The translations under genes were made by a program, and so were the position numbers. A stretch of 64,000 nucleotides of DNA from Candidatus Bathyarchaeota archaeon (GTDB lineage: Archaea > Thermoproteota > Bathyarchaeia > Bathyarchaeales > Bathycorpusculaceae): NCBI GenBank assembly GCA_026014735.1, contig JAOZHT010000001.1, positions 186,001-250,000 on the forward strand, read 5' to 3'. This document shows, in pieces, positions 41,018 to 49,713 of this stretch (positions are counted from its first letter, which is position 1; the number at the start of each line of letters is the position of its first letter). Under the pieces are notes generated by a model. That model was not told the origin of the DNA. It did no database searches and worked only from the letters and a program-made list of their open reading frames with translations.

Positions 41018-41776
41018 CTAGGGGATATACTGGAAGCTCTTGATGACAATTTCAACGGGTTGCCCATTTGAGGGCGCTTGGCCATTGTAGAGCCACAGGT
41101 TCATGTGGGCTTTAACGCCTGTAGCTGAGACTTGGCTGTTGCTGGTGAAGGACTTGATGATGTTGCCTGCTGGTTCCGATCCGAGGGGGTAGTGTCCTCC
41201 GAAGCTTTCAAAGTAGACTGATTTGGGGGTCCATTTGAAGTAGTGGGTGGTGTAGTCGCCGTATAACTGGAAGTTAAAGCTCCGCTGGTTTCTGTCCTCC
41301 ACGTAGGGCTTAGGCTGCACTGTGAACCAGCCGTTTCTGTAGTTGCTTTCGCCCCATTTGGAGAATTCTATGTCCACTTCATGCCAGTCATCCTTGTAGG
41401 CGAATAAGCCCAAAACCACGTTTTTGTCGAGGTTGTCGGTGCGGCTGGCAAGGTAGAAGACGTAGGTGCCGTATCCGAAGGTTTGGGTGCAGGTTACCTC
41501 CGCGCAGTTCCATCTGCCGTTGCTGTAGGTGATTTTAAGATGCAGATAACCGTTGGAGTCAACCCAGACGTTTTGGGGGCTGCTGCTCCAGTAGTTGGGT
41601 CCGGGGTGGGCGCGTTGCTGGCTGTTTTCGATGTACCAGGTGTAGCCTGAGAACTGTATGGTGTTGGGTGCTGCGGCTGCGGTTGGTGTGTTGGATGTTA
41701 AGCCTAGGTAGAGGGGTGCAAGCAATGTGAGGGCCAAGATTATTGTGGTTGATGCGGTTTTTTGCATGGGTTTCAC
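41018..41776 (-). CDS. Secreted GH16-like protein
   Basis: 252 residues. Signal peptide ASTTIILALTLLAPLYLGL, cleavage near TAAAAPN. Jelly-roll strands follow, with the catalytic-type motif HEVDIEFSKW matching the ExDxE signature of family 16 glycoside hydrolases (two Glu and one Asp). Strand context YWSSSPQNVWVDSNGYLHLK and YGTYVFYLASRTDNLDKNVV also fits. It probably cleaves or remodels an extracellular polysaccharide. The convergent neighbour is a polysaccharide synthase, an attractive functional match. The 286-bp region between this gene and the next is AT-rich and promoter-like. Confidence 0.85.
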   Translation of the reverse strand: MKPMQKTASTTIILALTLLAPLYLGLTSNTPTAAAAPNTIQFSGYTWYIENSQQRAHPGPNYWSSSPQNVWVDSNGYLHLKITYSNGRWNCAEVTCTQTFGYGTYVFYLASRTDNLDKNVVLGLFAYKDDWHEVDIEFSKWGESNYRNGWFTVQPKPYVEDRNQRSFNFQLYGDYTTHYFKWTPKSVYFESFGGHYPLGSEPAGNIIKSFTSNSQVSATGVKAHMNLWLYNGQAPSNGQPVEIVIKSFQYIP

Positions 41777-42062
41777 GGCGGCTATGTCTGCTTTTTTTGT
41801 ACTTAAGGTATCTTATCAAGCGACTTAGGGTTTTGTTGCAATAAAATGAATTAACCTTGTCGGCTTGGAGGGTCCTAAATGGCTGGGTGTTTTACGCTAA
41901 AAATAGCCATTTACATAGCATTTTTTTCATGGAATAAATGCGTTTTTCATCGGTTTTTTATTTAAAACAGTCTTTTTTAGTAAAAGTTATTCAGGCTCTG
42001 AATAGTTTGGAAAAGCTTATATTGAATTTTAACTAAAAGGAAGTTAGCACTCGGTGATCTAG

Positions 42063-42569
42063 TTGAATAAAAAAACAATATACATTATCGTTGCGGTTTT
42101 AGTCGTCGTGATTGTTGTTGGCGTTGCAGGCGTTATGCTACTAAATAACGGTGGCACCCCCCCTGAAGCCACCCCCACACCCACTCCAGCGCCAAGCATT
42201 GCAGACGCGGAAACATTGACTTTCAGTGCCAACGTCACAAGCCAAGGACAAACTACAGAATACAAATGGTATGGCAAAGACATGCAATCAGATGCAGTAG
42301 TGCGTGTTGATCTAGCAACCTACGCCTACATCCTCGACACTGCTAGTGAAAAGTCATGGATAAGCACAGACAGCGGAGCGACATGGACAGCATCTACTTA
42401 TGCAACTGACTATGCAGCATGGGGCGGCTATTGGACAGAATACACGGGTAAACTTGCCGGCTGGACAAGTGGCGACGTAAGCTACGAAAACTCCGCCGGA
42501 GAAGCAATCGTTCTCTTCAACATAACCATCGATCCCACAATCCCCGATACAACCTTTGCAACAAGTTAA
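42063..42569 (+). CDS. Small membrane-anchored extracytoplasmic protein
   Basis: 168 residues from TTG 42063. An N-terminal anchor helix IIVAVLVVVIVVGVAGVML follows NKKT. A Pro/Thr linker (GGTPPEATPTPTPAPS) then leads to a compact ~110-residue strand-rich domain (ETLTFSANVTSQGQTTEYKW, AYILDTASEKSWISTDSGAT) rich in Trp and Tyr. No enzyme motif. Likely a surface or binding protein. Family not recognised. Confidence 0.75.
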   Translation: MNKKTIYIIVAVLVVVIVVGVAGVMLLNNGGTPPEATPTPTPAPSIADAETLTFSANVTSQGQTTEYKWYGKDMQSDAVVRVDLATYAYILDTASEKSWISTDSGATWTASTYATDYAAWGGYWTEYTGKLAGWTSGDVSYENSAGEAIVLFNITIDPTIPDTTFATS

Positions 42570-42628
42570 ACCGATTTGTTGGTAATCCACCAACATTTCT
42601 CCTTTTTTATTCTCATGATTAGTGTTAG

Positions 42629-43459
42629 TTATGTTTGGGTTGCATCTATAACTTCATACATAATGCTGCCCGCCGTTTTCATGTTGATTTGGTCGATTTC
42701 CTGAATCATGCGGTTCACCATCCGCCCCACCACCAAAACCAACACGTTAAGCCCACGCGAAGCAGCGATGGAGGCTGAGCGGCCGATTCCAAACTCAATA
42801 TCCGCGTCCCTGCCCATCTTTGCCAGAACCGCCCTGCCCACTGCGCCCATGACGCCAACGCGGTCAGGCTTGAACTCTTCAAAGAGCGCCCGCACCTTCA
42901 CTATGTCGGTTGCGTGGGAGCCGCCTTTGCGTATGCTGGGAAGCTTAACGATGAGAATTTTGCCCTGCTCAACGTGGACTGCGCCGTGTAGGTCTCTGAG
43001 CCCCAAATCTTCACCTGTCTGGGCGTCGGCGAGTGCGATGCCCCTGGCTTGGGTTTGGGGGCTGCTGGATGGTATGGTGTACATGACGCCTTCCCGCATG
43101 ACCAGCCCCACTTCTTCCCCCGCCTTTACAGGCGCGGTGGCTATGGCGGGCCAGGCATGCTCGATTTTGAGGTCATGCTTGACTTCGTTAACGTAGGCTT
43201 CTAGGTTGCGCATGTCATCTCGGAGTTTGATGATGCCTTTTGGGGTGAGGCGGTAGTCGGCTCGTTCGCTGCCTGCTTCAAGGAGGCCTTCTCGGCTGAG
43301 TTTCTTGAAGTATTTGCTGATGGCTTGGATGGTGATGCCGAGTTTGTCGCTGATGTCTTTTTGTTTGATGTGGGGTTGGTTGCGCATGATTTCGAGGAGG
43401 ATTTGGAATTTGGTGAATTCGCCTTTGTCTTTGAGGAGGATGTTTTGGGGCTGCTTCAT
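42629..43459 (-). CDS. Winged-helix regulator beside the btuFCD operon
   Basis: 276 residues. Residues ~15-75 are a winged helix (FQILLEIMRNQPHIKQKDIS, DKLGITIQAISKYFKKLSRE, GLLEAGSERADYRLTPKGII). Residues ~100-270 form an archaeal sensor domain (APVKAGEEVGLVMREGVMYT, GKILIVKLPSIRKGGSHATD, FKPDRVGVMGAVGRAVLAKM, VVGRMVNRMIQEIDQIN) that appears in uncharacterised regulators (the DUF7839-type group, as I recall). It is divergent from btuF across ~100 bp. The palindrome TTAAC-CTTA-GTTAA there also occurs before the cobalt-uptake operon, so this protein is a good candidate repressor or activator of cobalt/B12 genes. Confidence 0.82.
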   Translation of the reverse strand: MKQPQNILLKDKGEFTKFQILLEIMRNQPHIKQKDISDKLGITIQAISKYFKKLSREGLLEAGSERADYRLTPKGIIKLRDDMRNLEAYVNEVKHDLKIEHAWPAIATAPVKAGEEVGLVMREGVMYTIPSSSPQTQARGIALADAQTGEDLGLRDLHGAVHVEQGKILIVKLPSIRKGGSHATDIVKVRALFEEFKPDRVGVMGAVGRAVLAKMGRDADIEFGIGRSASIAASRGLNVLVLVVGRMVNRMIQEIDQINMKTAGSIMYEVIDATQT

Positions 43460-43476
43460 GTTGTTTCAACTTGAAT

Positions 43477-43490
43477 TTAACCTTAGTTAA
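43477..43490. promoter_or_regulatory. Operator palindrome TTAAC-N4-GTTAA (copy 1)
   Basis: TTAACCTTAGTTAA lies 18 bp before the start of the regulator gene and ~70 bp before btuF. The same layout occurs at 46986-46999 before cbiMNQ, in both cases followed by AAACxAAAATT. Shared operator for cobalt and B12 uptake is inferred. Confidence 0.6.
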
Positions 43491-43509
43491 ACAAAAATTA
43501 ATAAGCTTT

Positions 43510-43528
43510 GGGTTGGATAAACCAACCC
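43510..43528. promoter_or_regulatory. Perfect 7-bp inverted repeat near the btuF transcription start
   Basis: GGGTTGG at 43510-43516 and CCAACCC at 43522-43528 with a 5-bp spacer, just downstream of the TATA-like AAATTAATAAG (43495-43505) and close to the predicted transcript start. Candidate second operator or 5' hairpin. Confidence 0.5.
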
Positions 43529-43561
43529 CATATAGGGAACTAACATGAGGGACAAATCACC

Positions 43562-44527
43562 TTGAAATCATACATAAAATATGTAGCAGTATTGTTAACC
43601 GTAGTCATAATCGCCTCAGGCGCAGTAATCTACGTTAACTCCACAAACCCAAACACCACACAAAACGGAAGCATAACCATAGTAGACGACCAAGGGTACA
43701 CAACCACCTTCTCAGAGGTACCCCAACGCATTGTCTCGTTGGCGCCCAGCGTCACACCCATCCTCTACGAAATAGGCGTAGGCGACAAAGTAGTCGGCTT
43801 AACACAATACGACGATTCCCCCTACAACTTCACCGCCTGGTTTGACGCTGGAAACATGACCTGTGTCGGCGGCTTCTCCACCCCCAACCTTGAAACCATC
43901 GCCACACTTGAGCCCGACGTAATATTCACAACCGATGTCAACGAAGAAACGATACCTAACATGCGTGAACTCGGCTACAAAGTCATAGTGCTGAGCGCTT
44001 CAAGCGTCGAAGACATATACAACGACATCGGATTAGTCGGAAACGCCACAGGCGCTGCCGCCAAAGCCACTGAAGTCATCACAGATTTGCGTTCACAGAT
44101 AAGCGAGATACAAGCCACCATCGAAGCAGCCCACATCACCGAGAAACCGACAGTTTACTATGAGGTTTACTGCTCTGACTCAGGAATCATGACTGCTGGA
44201 TCAACCACATGGATAAACGACGTCATCGGTCTCGCCGGCGGAGTCAACATCTTCAATGATCAAGCACAGGAATTTCCATACACCAGCTCAGAAGTCGTCG
44301 TTCAACGTAACCCAGGCGTCATCATTCTGCCGACTAACATGGGCACTGGAGCACCCTCCTACGGCAGCGTCGCTGACGTCAAAGCTAGAAGCGGCTGGAG
44401 CTCCATCGACGCCATCAAAAACGACCGCCTATACGTCATTGACCAGGATATCATGAGTGAGCCAGGAATAAGAGTCGCGGATCAGGTTCAAGCTGTAGCA
44501 GCTTGTCTTTACCCGCAACTTTTTTAG
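43562..44527 (+). CDS. btuF: ABC transporter substrate-binding protein for cobalamin (BtuF-like)
   Basis: 321 residues from TTG 43562. An N-terminal anchor or signal (IKYVAVLLTVVIIASGAVIY) is followed by the class III binding-protein fold: QRIVSLAPSVTPILYEIGVG, DKVVGLTQYDD, PNLETIATLEPDVIFTTD, a long connecting helix, then TVYYEVYCSDSGIMTAGSTT and NPGVIILPTN. It captures vitamin B12 (or cobinamide; siderophore relatives exist) outside the cell. The operon context with btuC, btuD and a regulator shared with cobalt genes favours B12. Confidence 0.88.
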   Translation: MKSYIKYVAVLLTVVIIASGAVIYVNSTNPNTTQNGSITIVDDQGYTTTFSEVPQRIVSLAPSVTPILYEIGVGDKVVGLTQYDDSPYNFTAWFDAGNMTCVGGFSTPNLETIATLEPDVIFTTDVNEETIPNMRELGYKVIVLSASSVEDIYNDIGLVGNATGAAAKATEVITDLRSQISEIQATIEAAHITEKPTVYYEVYCSDSGIMTAGSTTWINDVIGLAGGVNIFNDQAQEFPYTSSEVVVQRNPGVIILPTNMGTGAPSYGSVADVKARSGWSSIDAIKNDRLYVIDQDIMSEPGIRVADQVQAVAACLYPQLF

Positions 44528-44555
44528 TTCCTCCTCCTCATTTTAGGGGAAAACC

Positions 44556-45632
44556 GTGACAAGCAACATAGAAACCGCGTATTCGAAGCGTTCAAAGCGT
44601 TGGAAACTAATCCTGGCTTTGCTTGTCATCGGCCTATTTTTCACAGTCATTGTTTCTTTAAACATCGGTTACGCACCGATCTCTTTCTCAGAGATCTTGG
44701 CAATACTGGGCAGGCAGATTCCCCTGCTTAACACCTCCATCCACTCCTCCTCGATTCTTCCAAGCACCGCAGCCATAATTCTCGACATCCGCTTACCCCG
44801 CGTTTTAGCCGCCGTCGTCATCGGCGCCGGTTTAGCCGCTTCAGGCGTCCTCTACCAGGGCGTATTTAAGAATCCGATGGCTGACCCCTACGTGCTGGGG
44901 GTATCCGCAGGCGCGTCAGTGGGAGCAGGCGTCGGAATACTGTTTGGTTCGGGCCTTAGCCTGCTGGGGTTCCCGATTGCCCAGACAGCGGCGTTCATCG
45001 CTGCATTAGCCACGGTGTTTATCGTCTATAACATCTCCCGAGTCGGCTCTAGGGTGCCTGAGATGACGCTTCTGCTTTCAGGAATCGCCATAACGATCTT
45101 TCTCTCCGCCGTTTACCAGATTATGCAGGTTGTTTCAACCAACTTTGAACTCCACGCGCTCGTCAGCTACATGATCGGCGGCATATCAAACGTGGGTTGG
45201 AGCGCTATCTGGAAGATAACTCCCTTCATCATAGTCGGCATAGTGCTCTCCTACATCTTCGCCCGGGACCTAAACATGATATCGCTAGGCGAAGACACTG
45301 CTCAGCATCTGGGCGTAAACACCGAGCGCACCAAAAAGATACTGCTGACTTTGGGTGCAATGATGACTGCCGCCGCGGTTTCAATCAGTGGCCTCATCGG
45401 GTTTGTGGGCTTGATGATACCGCATATTACGCGGTTGCTGATGGGCCCGGATCATAGGCTGCTGCTTCCCGCGTCGGTTGTTGTAGGCGCAATTTTCCTT
45501 GTTGTCTGCGACGCCTTAGCTAGAGTTATCACTGGCGCTGCAGAGTTGCCCGTCGGCGTGATAACCGCCATCGCGGGGGGACCCTTCTTTATTTTCCTGC
45601 TTCGAAGAAAGAAGATGAATTATAGGATGTGA
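44556..45632 (+). CDS. btuC: Cobalamin ABC transporter permease (BtuC-like)
   Basis: 358 residues from GTG 44556, about ten membrane helices. Family hallmarks: LDIRLPRVLAAVVIGAGLAA, SGVLYQGVFKNPMADPYVLG, VSAGASVGAGVGILFG, and the coupling region GLIGFVGLMIPHITRLLMGP, then AELPVGVITAIAGGPFFIFLL. FecCD-type importers share this layout. Sits 4 bp before the btuD start; regulated with btuF from the promoter at ~43500. Confidence 0.92.
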   Translation: MTSNIETAYSKRSKRWKLILALLVIGLFFTVIVSLNIGYAPISFSEILAILGRQIPLLNTSIHSSSILPSTAAIILDIRLPRVLAAVVIGAGLAASGVLYQGVFKNPMADPYVLGVSAGASVGAGVGILFGSGLSLLGFPIAQTAAFIAALATVFIVYNISRVGSRVPEMTLLLSGIAITIFLSAVYQIMQVVSTNFELHALVSYMIGGISNVGWSAIWKITPFIIVGIVLSYIFARDLNMISLGEDTAQHLGVNTERTKKILLTLGAMMTAAAVSISGLIGFVGLMIPHITRLLMGPDHRLLLPASVVVGAIFLVVCDALARVITGAAELPVGVITAIAGGPFFIFLLRRKKMNYRM

Positions 45633-45636
45633 GGGC

Positions 45637-46947
45637 ATGGTGACGTTAAGCGTAAATGGAGTAGAATGCCGCTACGGCTCCATCAAAATCTTACAGGACA
45701 TCAGCTTAGACGTCAAGCCCGGCGATTTCGTAGGTATCCTTGGCCCCAACGGCTCAGGCAAAACCACCCTCCTTAAAAGCATAAGCCGAGTGCTCAAGCC
45801 CCATGGCGGCTCCATACTCATCGACAAAGACGACATTTACCGGCTTAAACCGATGGATGTTGCTAAGAAGATGGCGGTGGTTCCCCAGGACAGCATGGTC
45901 GGCTTCAACTTCTCGGTGATGGATGTTGTGCTGATGGGCCGCAACCCCCATCTGGGGCAATTCCAGATGGAGTCAGCAAAAGACGTCGATGTCGCCCGAA
46001 AAGCGATGATGTTGACTAACACCTGGAAATTAGCCAGCCGATCCGTGCAGGAGCTAAGCGGCGGCGAGCGGCAACGTGTAATCATTGCCCGCGCGATAGC
46101 GCAGGAACCCAAAATACTGCTTTTAGATGAACCCATGAATAACCTGGACATAATTAATCAGCTGGAAATCATGGATTTGGTGAAGAGCCTCTGCGTTAAG
46201 CATGACTTAGCGGTTTTAGCGGTTATCCATGACTTAAACATGGCGGCTCGATACTGCACCTCGGTATTGATGCTTAAGGAAGGAAAAGTCTTCGCCGCCG
46301 GCGTAGTTGACAAGGTTTTGACCAGCGAGAACATACGCAGCGTCTTCTCAGTGGATGCGTTGGTGCGCAAAAACTTTGTAACTAACTCCCTTGATATTGT
46401 TCCACTTTCCCCCCGGAGAGCTAATGTGGAGCAGAAATGCAGTATCCACTTGATCTGCGGCGCCGGAACGGGAACGATGCTGATGAAGACTCTGGTGGAT
46501 GAGGGCTACTCCGTCACGGCAGGCGTCCTCAACCAGCTAGACTCAGATTACGAGGCCTGCCAGATGCTTAAGGTCCCCGTGGTGATGGATGCCCCCTTCT
46601 CAGCCATAACCAACGACGCCTACAACTCGAACCTGGAAGTCATCGCCAACGCAAGCATCGTGGTTTTAACTTCTGTTCCCTTCGGCTTAGGCAACCTTAA
46701 GAACCTGGAGGCTGCCAAAGAGGCGCTGAGGCGCGGCATCCCCGTCTACGTTATAGATGAGGTGCCTATAGAGAATCGGGACTTCACTGGCGGGAAAGCC
46801 ACGGAGCTTATGCGTGGTTTGAGGCGGGATGGCGCTGTTTTTGTTGCTCAGCCCTCGGATATTTTTGGGTTGCTTAAGGTTTCTGAGGCTAAGCAGGTTG
46901 GGTTGCCTGAGCGGTCTTTGGCGGGTCATTTGAAAGAGAAAGCTTAG
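45637..46947 (+). CDS. btuD: Cobalamin ABC transporter ATPase (BtuD-like) with an extra C-terminal domain
   Basis: 436 residues. Residues 1-260 are a standard importer ATPase: Walker A GILGPNGSGKTTLLKSISRV, Q-loop VVPQDS, signature LSGGERQRVIIARAIAQEP, Walker B ILLLDEPMNNLD and H-loop VIHDLNMAARY. Residues ~265-436 are a second Rossmann-like domain (CSIHLICGAGTGTMLMKTLV, VTAGVLNQLDSDYEACQML, ASIVVLTSVPFGLGNLKNLE, GIPVYVIDE) that is not in bacterial BtuD. It may bind a nucleotide or a corrinoid and couple import to processing, but this is inference. Confidence 0.9.
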   Translation: MVTLSVNGVECRYGSIKILQDISLDVKPGDFVGILGPNGSGKTTLLKSISRVLKPHGGSILIDKDDIYRLKPMDVAKKMAVVPQDSMVGFNFSVMDVVLMGRNPHLGQFQMESAKDVDVARKAMMLTNTWKLASRSVQELSGGERQRVIIARAIAQEPKILLLDEPMNNLDIINQLEIMDLVKSLCVKHDLAVLAVIHDLNMAARYCTSVLMLKEGKVFAAGVVDKVLTSENIRSVFSVDALVRKNFVTNSLDIVPLSPRRANVEQKCSIHLICGAGTGTMLMKTLVDEGYSVTAGVLNQLDSDYEACQMLKVPVVMDAPFSAITNDAYNSNLEVIANASIVVLTSVPFGLGNLKNLEAAKEALRRGIPVYVIDEVPIENRDFTGGKATELMRGLRRDGAVFVAQPSDIFGLLKVSEAKQVGLPERSLAGHLKEKA

Positions 46948-46985
46948 TGCCGTTTGGCGGGCAAGAACATCAAGTAAACCTGAGG

Positions 46986-46999
46986 TTAACTTGGGTTAA
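46986..46999. promoter_or_regulatory. Operator palindrome TTAAC-N4-GTTAA (copy 2)
   Basis: TTAACTTGGGTTAA, followed by AACGAAAATTTATATGG with a TATA-like element at ~47007-47013. It is overlapped by a second palindrome, AACCTGAGGTT (46979-46989). Matches the site at 43477-43490 before btuF, so both uptake operons probably answer to the same regulator. Confidence 0.6.
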
Positions 47000-47055
47000 A
47001 CGAAAATTTATATGGGTTTATGGATGGATTATCCAAAAGAGAGGGAAACTAAAAC

Positions 47056-48849
47056 CTGCACATAATGGAAGGCTTCCTACCCCACCCATGGTGGGAATTC
47101 TGGTGGGCAATCACCATACCCATCGTTGCCTACGGAATCTATCGGATGGCCAAAATCGCCAAAAACAACCCTGAAGCCAAACCGCTCCTAGCCCTCATGG
47201 GCGCATTCATATTCGTGGTCTCAGCGCTCAAGCTGCCCTCAGTTTTCGGAAGCAGCAGCCACCCCACAGGCTCCGGCTTAGCCTCCATTGTTTTTGGACC
47301 CGCCGTAGCCTCTGTATTATCCCTTATCGCACTGATCTTCCAAGCCACCCTGCTCGCACACGGAGGCATCACGACCTTGGGCGCCAACGTCTTCTCCATG
47401 GGCATCATGGGGCCAATCGTGGCATGGATTATATGGGTGATCTGCAAAAAAATTCGGGTTCCCACTCAAGCTGCAGTATTCCTTGCGGTAGCTCTAAGCG
47501 ACCTCTTCACCTACGTTACCACTTCCTTCCAGCTGGCGCTTGCGTTTCCTGGCATAGGCTTTGCAGAATCCTTCCTTACCTTCGTTGGAATATTTGCCGT
47601 CACACAAATCCCCCTTGCCATCGGCGAAGGAATCTTAGCTATATTCATCTTTGAGTTCTTAACAAAATACAAAAGCCAAATCCTCACCTCACTAAAGGTT
47701 CTGCGTTCCCCCATCACTGGACTAGGCGAGAAAGAGTTCCACCTTAAAAAACAGCATTATGCAATCTTAATCATCATACTTTTGGCGCTGTTTATTCTGC
47801 CGCTTATCTTGGTCTCCACAAACATGGCTGGGACTGACGACGCCGCAGCCAACATTATCACCGCTCAAGGCTACACGCCATGGTTCACCCCGGTCCTGGA
47901 ATTGCCTGAAGAGTTCATTGAGGTGCTTTTCGGGGTGCAAGCCCTCATCGGCGCCTCCATAATCGCCTACATAGTGATAAAGACAAGACGCAAAAACAAA
48001 CAGCAACCCCGCGTCCACCATGGACATATGCACCGCCGCAGAAGCAATGAAGGCCATGCCAACCTATCCGCTCAAATCGACCGCTACGCCTACATCAACC
48101 AATTGGCAAAAACTAGCCCCGCCACCAAAATCTTCTTCGCAGCTTCCCTGCTCCTGTTAAGCGTTCTCTCACCCAACCCTGTGGTGCCTATAACCGTCTT
48201 TGTCATATCCCTTATCTTAATCTTGGCGGTAGCGCAGATTCCAATCCGCTTCTACTTCAACCTCTTCCTCTACCCCCTCGCGTTCGCCGGCTTAAGCTGC
48301 ACATTTATCGCTTTGTTCTTCGGCAACCAGGCACCGCTTGTGGAGGTTCCGTTCCCATGGTTCACCTGGACCATCTACACCAACGGCATAACTATCGCCT
48401 TAGCCACATTCTTCCGGGTTCTAGGCGCCATCTCAGCCCTATTCTTTTTGGTGCTAACAACCACAATGAACGACCTCTTCATAAGCCTAAGAAAAATCCG
48501 TGTGCCCAAAGTGCTAATCGAAATCAGCCTGCTAATCTACCGCTACATATTCGTCTTCATGGAAGTCGCCGCCAAAATGACCACCGCACAGAAGCTGCGC
48601 CTGGGGCAGACCGGCTACCTGAAACGTATCCGCCAAACTTCGCTTCTCGCAGCCAACCTCTTTGTCCGCACGTTGGAGCAGGGAGAACGCACCTTTACGG
48701 CTATGAACGCAAGGGGCTACGATGGAAACATCCGTGTCCTTGAAGACCAACCTAAATCCAACTGGGTAACCATCGCAGGCATAATTGTTCTGGACGTTAT
48801 GTTTACCCTTATCGCATTAAACATAATTCACATTTGGAGTTTCTGGTAA
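47056..48849 (+). CDS. cbiMNQ: Cobalt ECF transporter CbiM-CbiN-CbiQ triple fusion
   Basis: 597 residues if it starts at CTG 47056; the first ATG is 47065. Counting from that ATG: residues 1-215 are CbiM, the cobalt-binding subunit (EGFLPHPWWEFWW, FGSSSHPTGSGLASIVFGP, HGGITTLGANVFSMGI). Residues ~231-308 are CbiN (two helices around STNMAGTDDAA and YTPWFTPVLELPEEFIEVLF). A His-rich linker (HHGHMHRRR, 317-331) follows, and 337-594 is CbiQ, the coupling protein (IDRYAYINQLAKTSPATKIF, MNARGYDG). CbiM needs His as its second residue to bind Co(II); the sequence before the ATG is CTG-CAC-ATA-ATG, so a CTG start gives the canonical MHIMEGFLP. A stop at 47050 excludes any earlier start. Operon with CbiO and a NicO-type transporter. 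Confidence 0.9.
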   Translation: MHIMEGFLPHPWWEFWWAITIPIVAYGIYRMAKIAKNNPEAKPLLALMGAFIFVVSALKLPSVFGSSSHPTGSGLASIVFGPAVASVLSLIALIFQATLLAHGGITTLGANVFSMGIMGPIVAWIIWVICKKIRVPTQAAVFLAVALSDLFTYVTTSFQLALAFPGIGFAESFLTFVGIFAVTQIPLAIGEGILAIFIFEFLTKYKSQILTSLKVLRSPITGLGEKEFHLKKQHYAILIIILLALFILPLILVSTNMAGTDDAAANIITAQGYTPWFTPVLELPEEFIEVLFGVQALIGASIIAYIVIKTRRKNKQQPRVHHGHMHRRRSNEGHANLSAQIDRYAYINQLAKTSPATKIFFAASLLLLSVLSPNPVVPITVFVISLILILAVAQIPIRFYFNLFLYPLAFAGLSCTFIALFFGNQAPLVEVPFPWFTWTIYTNGITIALATFFRVLGAISALFFLVLTTTMNDLFISLRKIRVPKVLIEISLLIYRYIFVFMEVAAKMTTAQKLRLGQTGYLKRIRQTSLLAANLFVRTLEQGERTFTAMNARGYDGNIRVLEDQPKSNWVTIAGIIVLDVMFTLIALNIIHIWSFW

Positions 48850-48850
48850 A

Positions 48851-49705
48851 ATGTTGTTTAGAATAGAAAACCTTGTTCACGAATACTCCGACGGCACCGT
48901 AGCCCTCGATGACATATCAATAAGCTTTGACCATGCAGAACGCATAGCGCTCCTTGGCACCAACGGCTCAGGAAAAACCACCCTGCTAAACCACCTAAAC
49001 GGCATCTTAAAGCCCACCAGCGGCAGAATCTTTTTCGATGACAAGCCACTACAATATAATGCCAAATCGCTGCTGGAACTGCGACGACGCGTCGGCTTCG
49101 TCTTCCAAGACCCCAACGACCAACTATTCGCCCCAACTGTCAAACAGGATGTTGCGTTCGGACCATTAAACTTGGGCTATACCTCCGAGCATGTTAAGGA
49201 ACTGGTAGATGAAGCCCTCACAATTGTTGGCATGTCTGAGTATGCCGATAAGCCCCCTCACTTCTTAAGCGGCGGCCAAAAAAAACGTGTAGCTCTAGCC
49301 GGCGTGCTTGCTATGCAGCCTGAAGTCATCATAATGGACGAGCCAACCTCCAGCCTTGACCCACGCGCCACAAGCGAGATCCTGCATTTACTACTGCAGC
49401 TTAACAAAGAGAAAAGTATAACGCTGCTTCTGGCAACCCATGACGTGGATTTGGTGCCGTTGTTCGCCAGCAAAATGTATGTGCTTGACAAAGGCAAACT
49501 TGTATCTGTAGGTACTCCAAGGGAAAGTTTCTCGAACGCCGAGTTAATCCGCAAAGTTAACCTCCGCTCGCCCCGCTTAACCCACCTCTTTGAGGTGCTT
49601 AAAACCGAAGATCACCTGCCCATCTCCGATCAGCTACCCCTCACCATCGGTGAAGCCCGAAAAGAAATTCTTAGGCTTTTAAGCATGAATGACAATTCCA
49701 AATAG
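48851..49705 (+). CDS. cbiO: Cobalt ECF transporter ATPase CbiO
   Basis: 284 residues. Walker A ALLGTNGSGKTTLLNHLNGI, Q-loop and ECF-typical VGFVFQDPNDQLFAPTVKQD, signature FLSGGQKKRVALAGVLAM, Walker B VIIMDEPTSSLD, H-loop LATHDVDLV. It drives cobalt import with the CbiMNQ fusion, whose gene ends 1 bp before this ATG. The last ~50 residues (LPISDQLPLTIGEARKEI) are an extra helical tail. Confidence 0.95.
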   Translation: MLFRIENLVHEYSDGTVALDDISISFDHAERIALLGTNGSGKTTLLNHLNGILKPTSGRIFFDDKPLQYNAKSLLELRRRVGFVFQDPNDQLFAPTVKQDVAFGPLNLGYTSEHVKELVDEALTIVGMSEYADKPPHFLSGGQKKRVALAGVLAMQPEVIIMDEPTSSLDPRATSEILHLLLQLNKEKSITLLLATHDVDLVPLFASKMYVLDKGKLVSVGTPRESFSNAELIRKVNLRSPRLTHLFEVLKTEDHLPISDQLPLTIGEARKEILRLLSMNDNSK

Positions 49706-49713
49706 GCTGTAAA

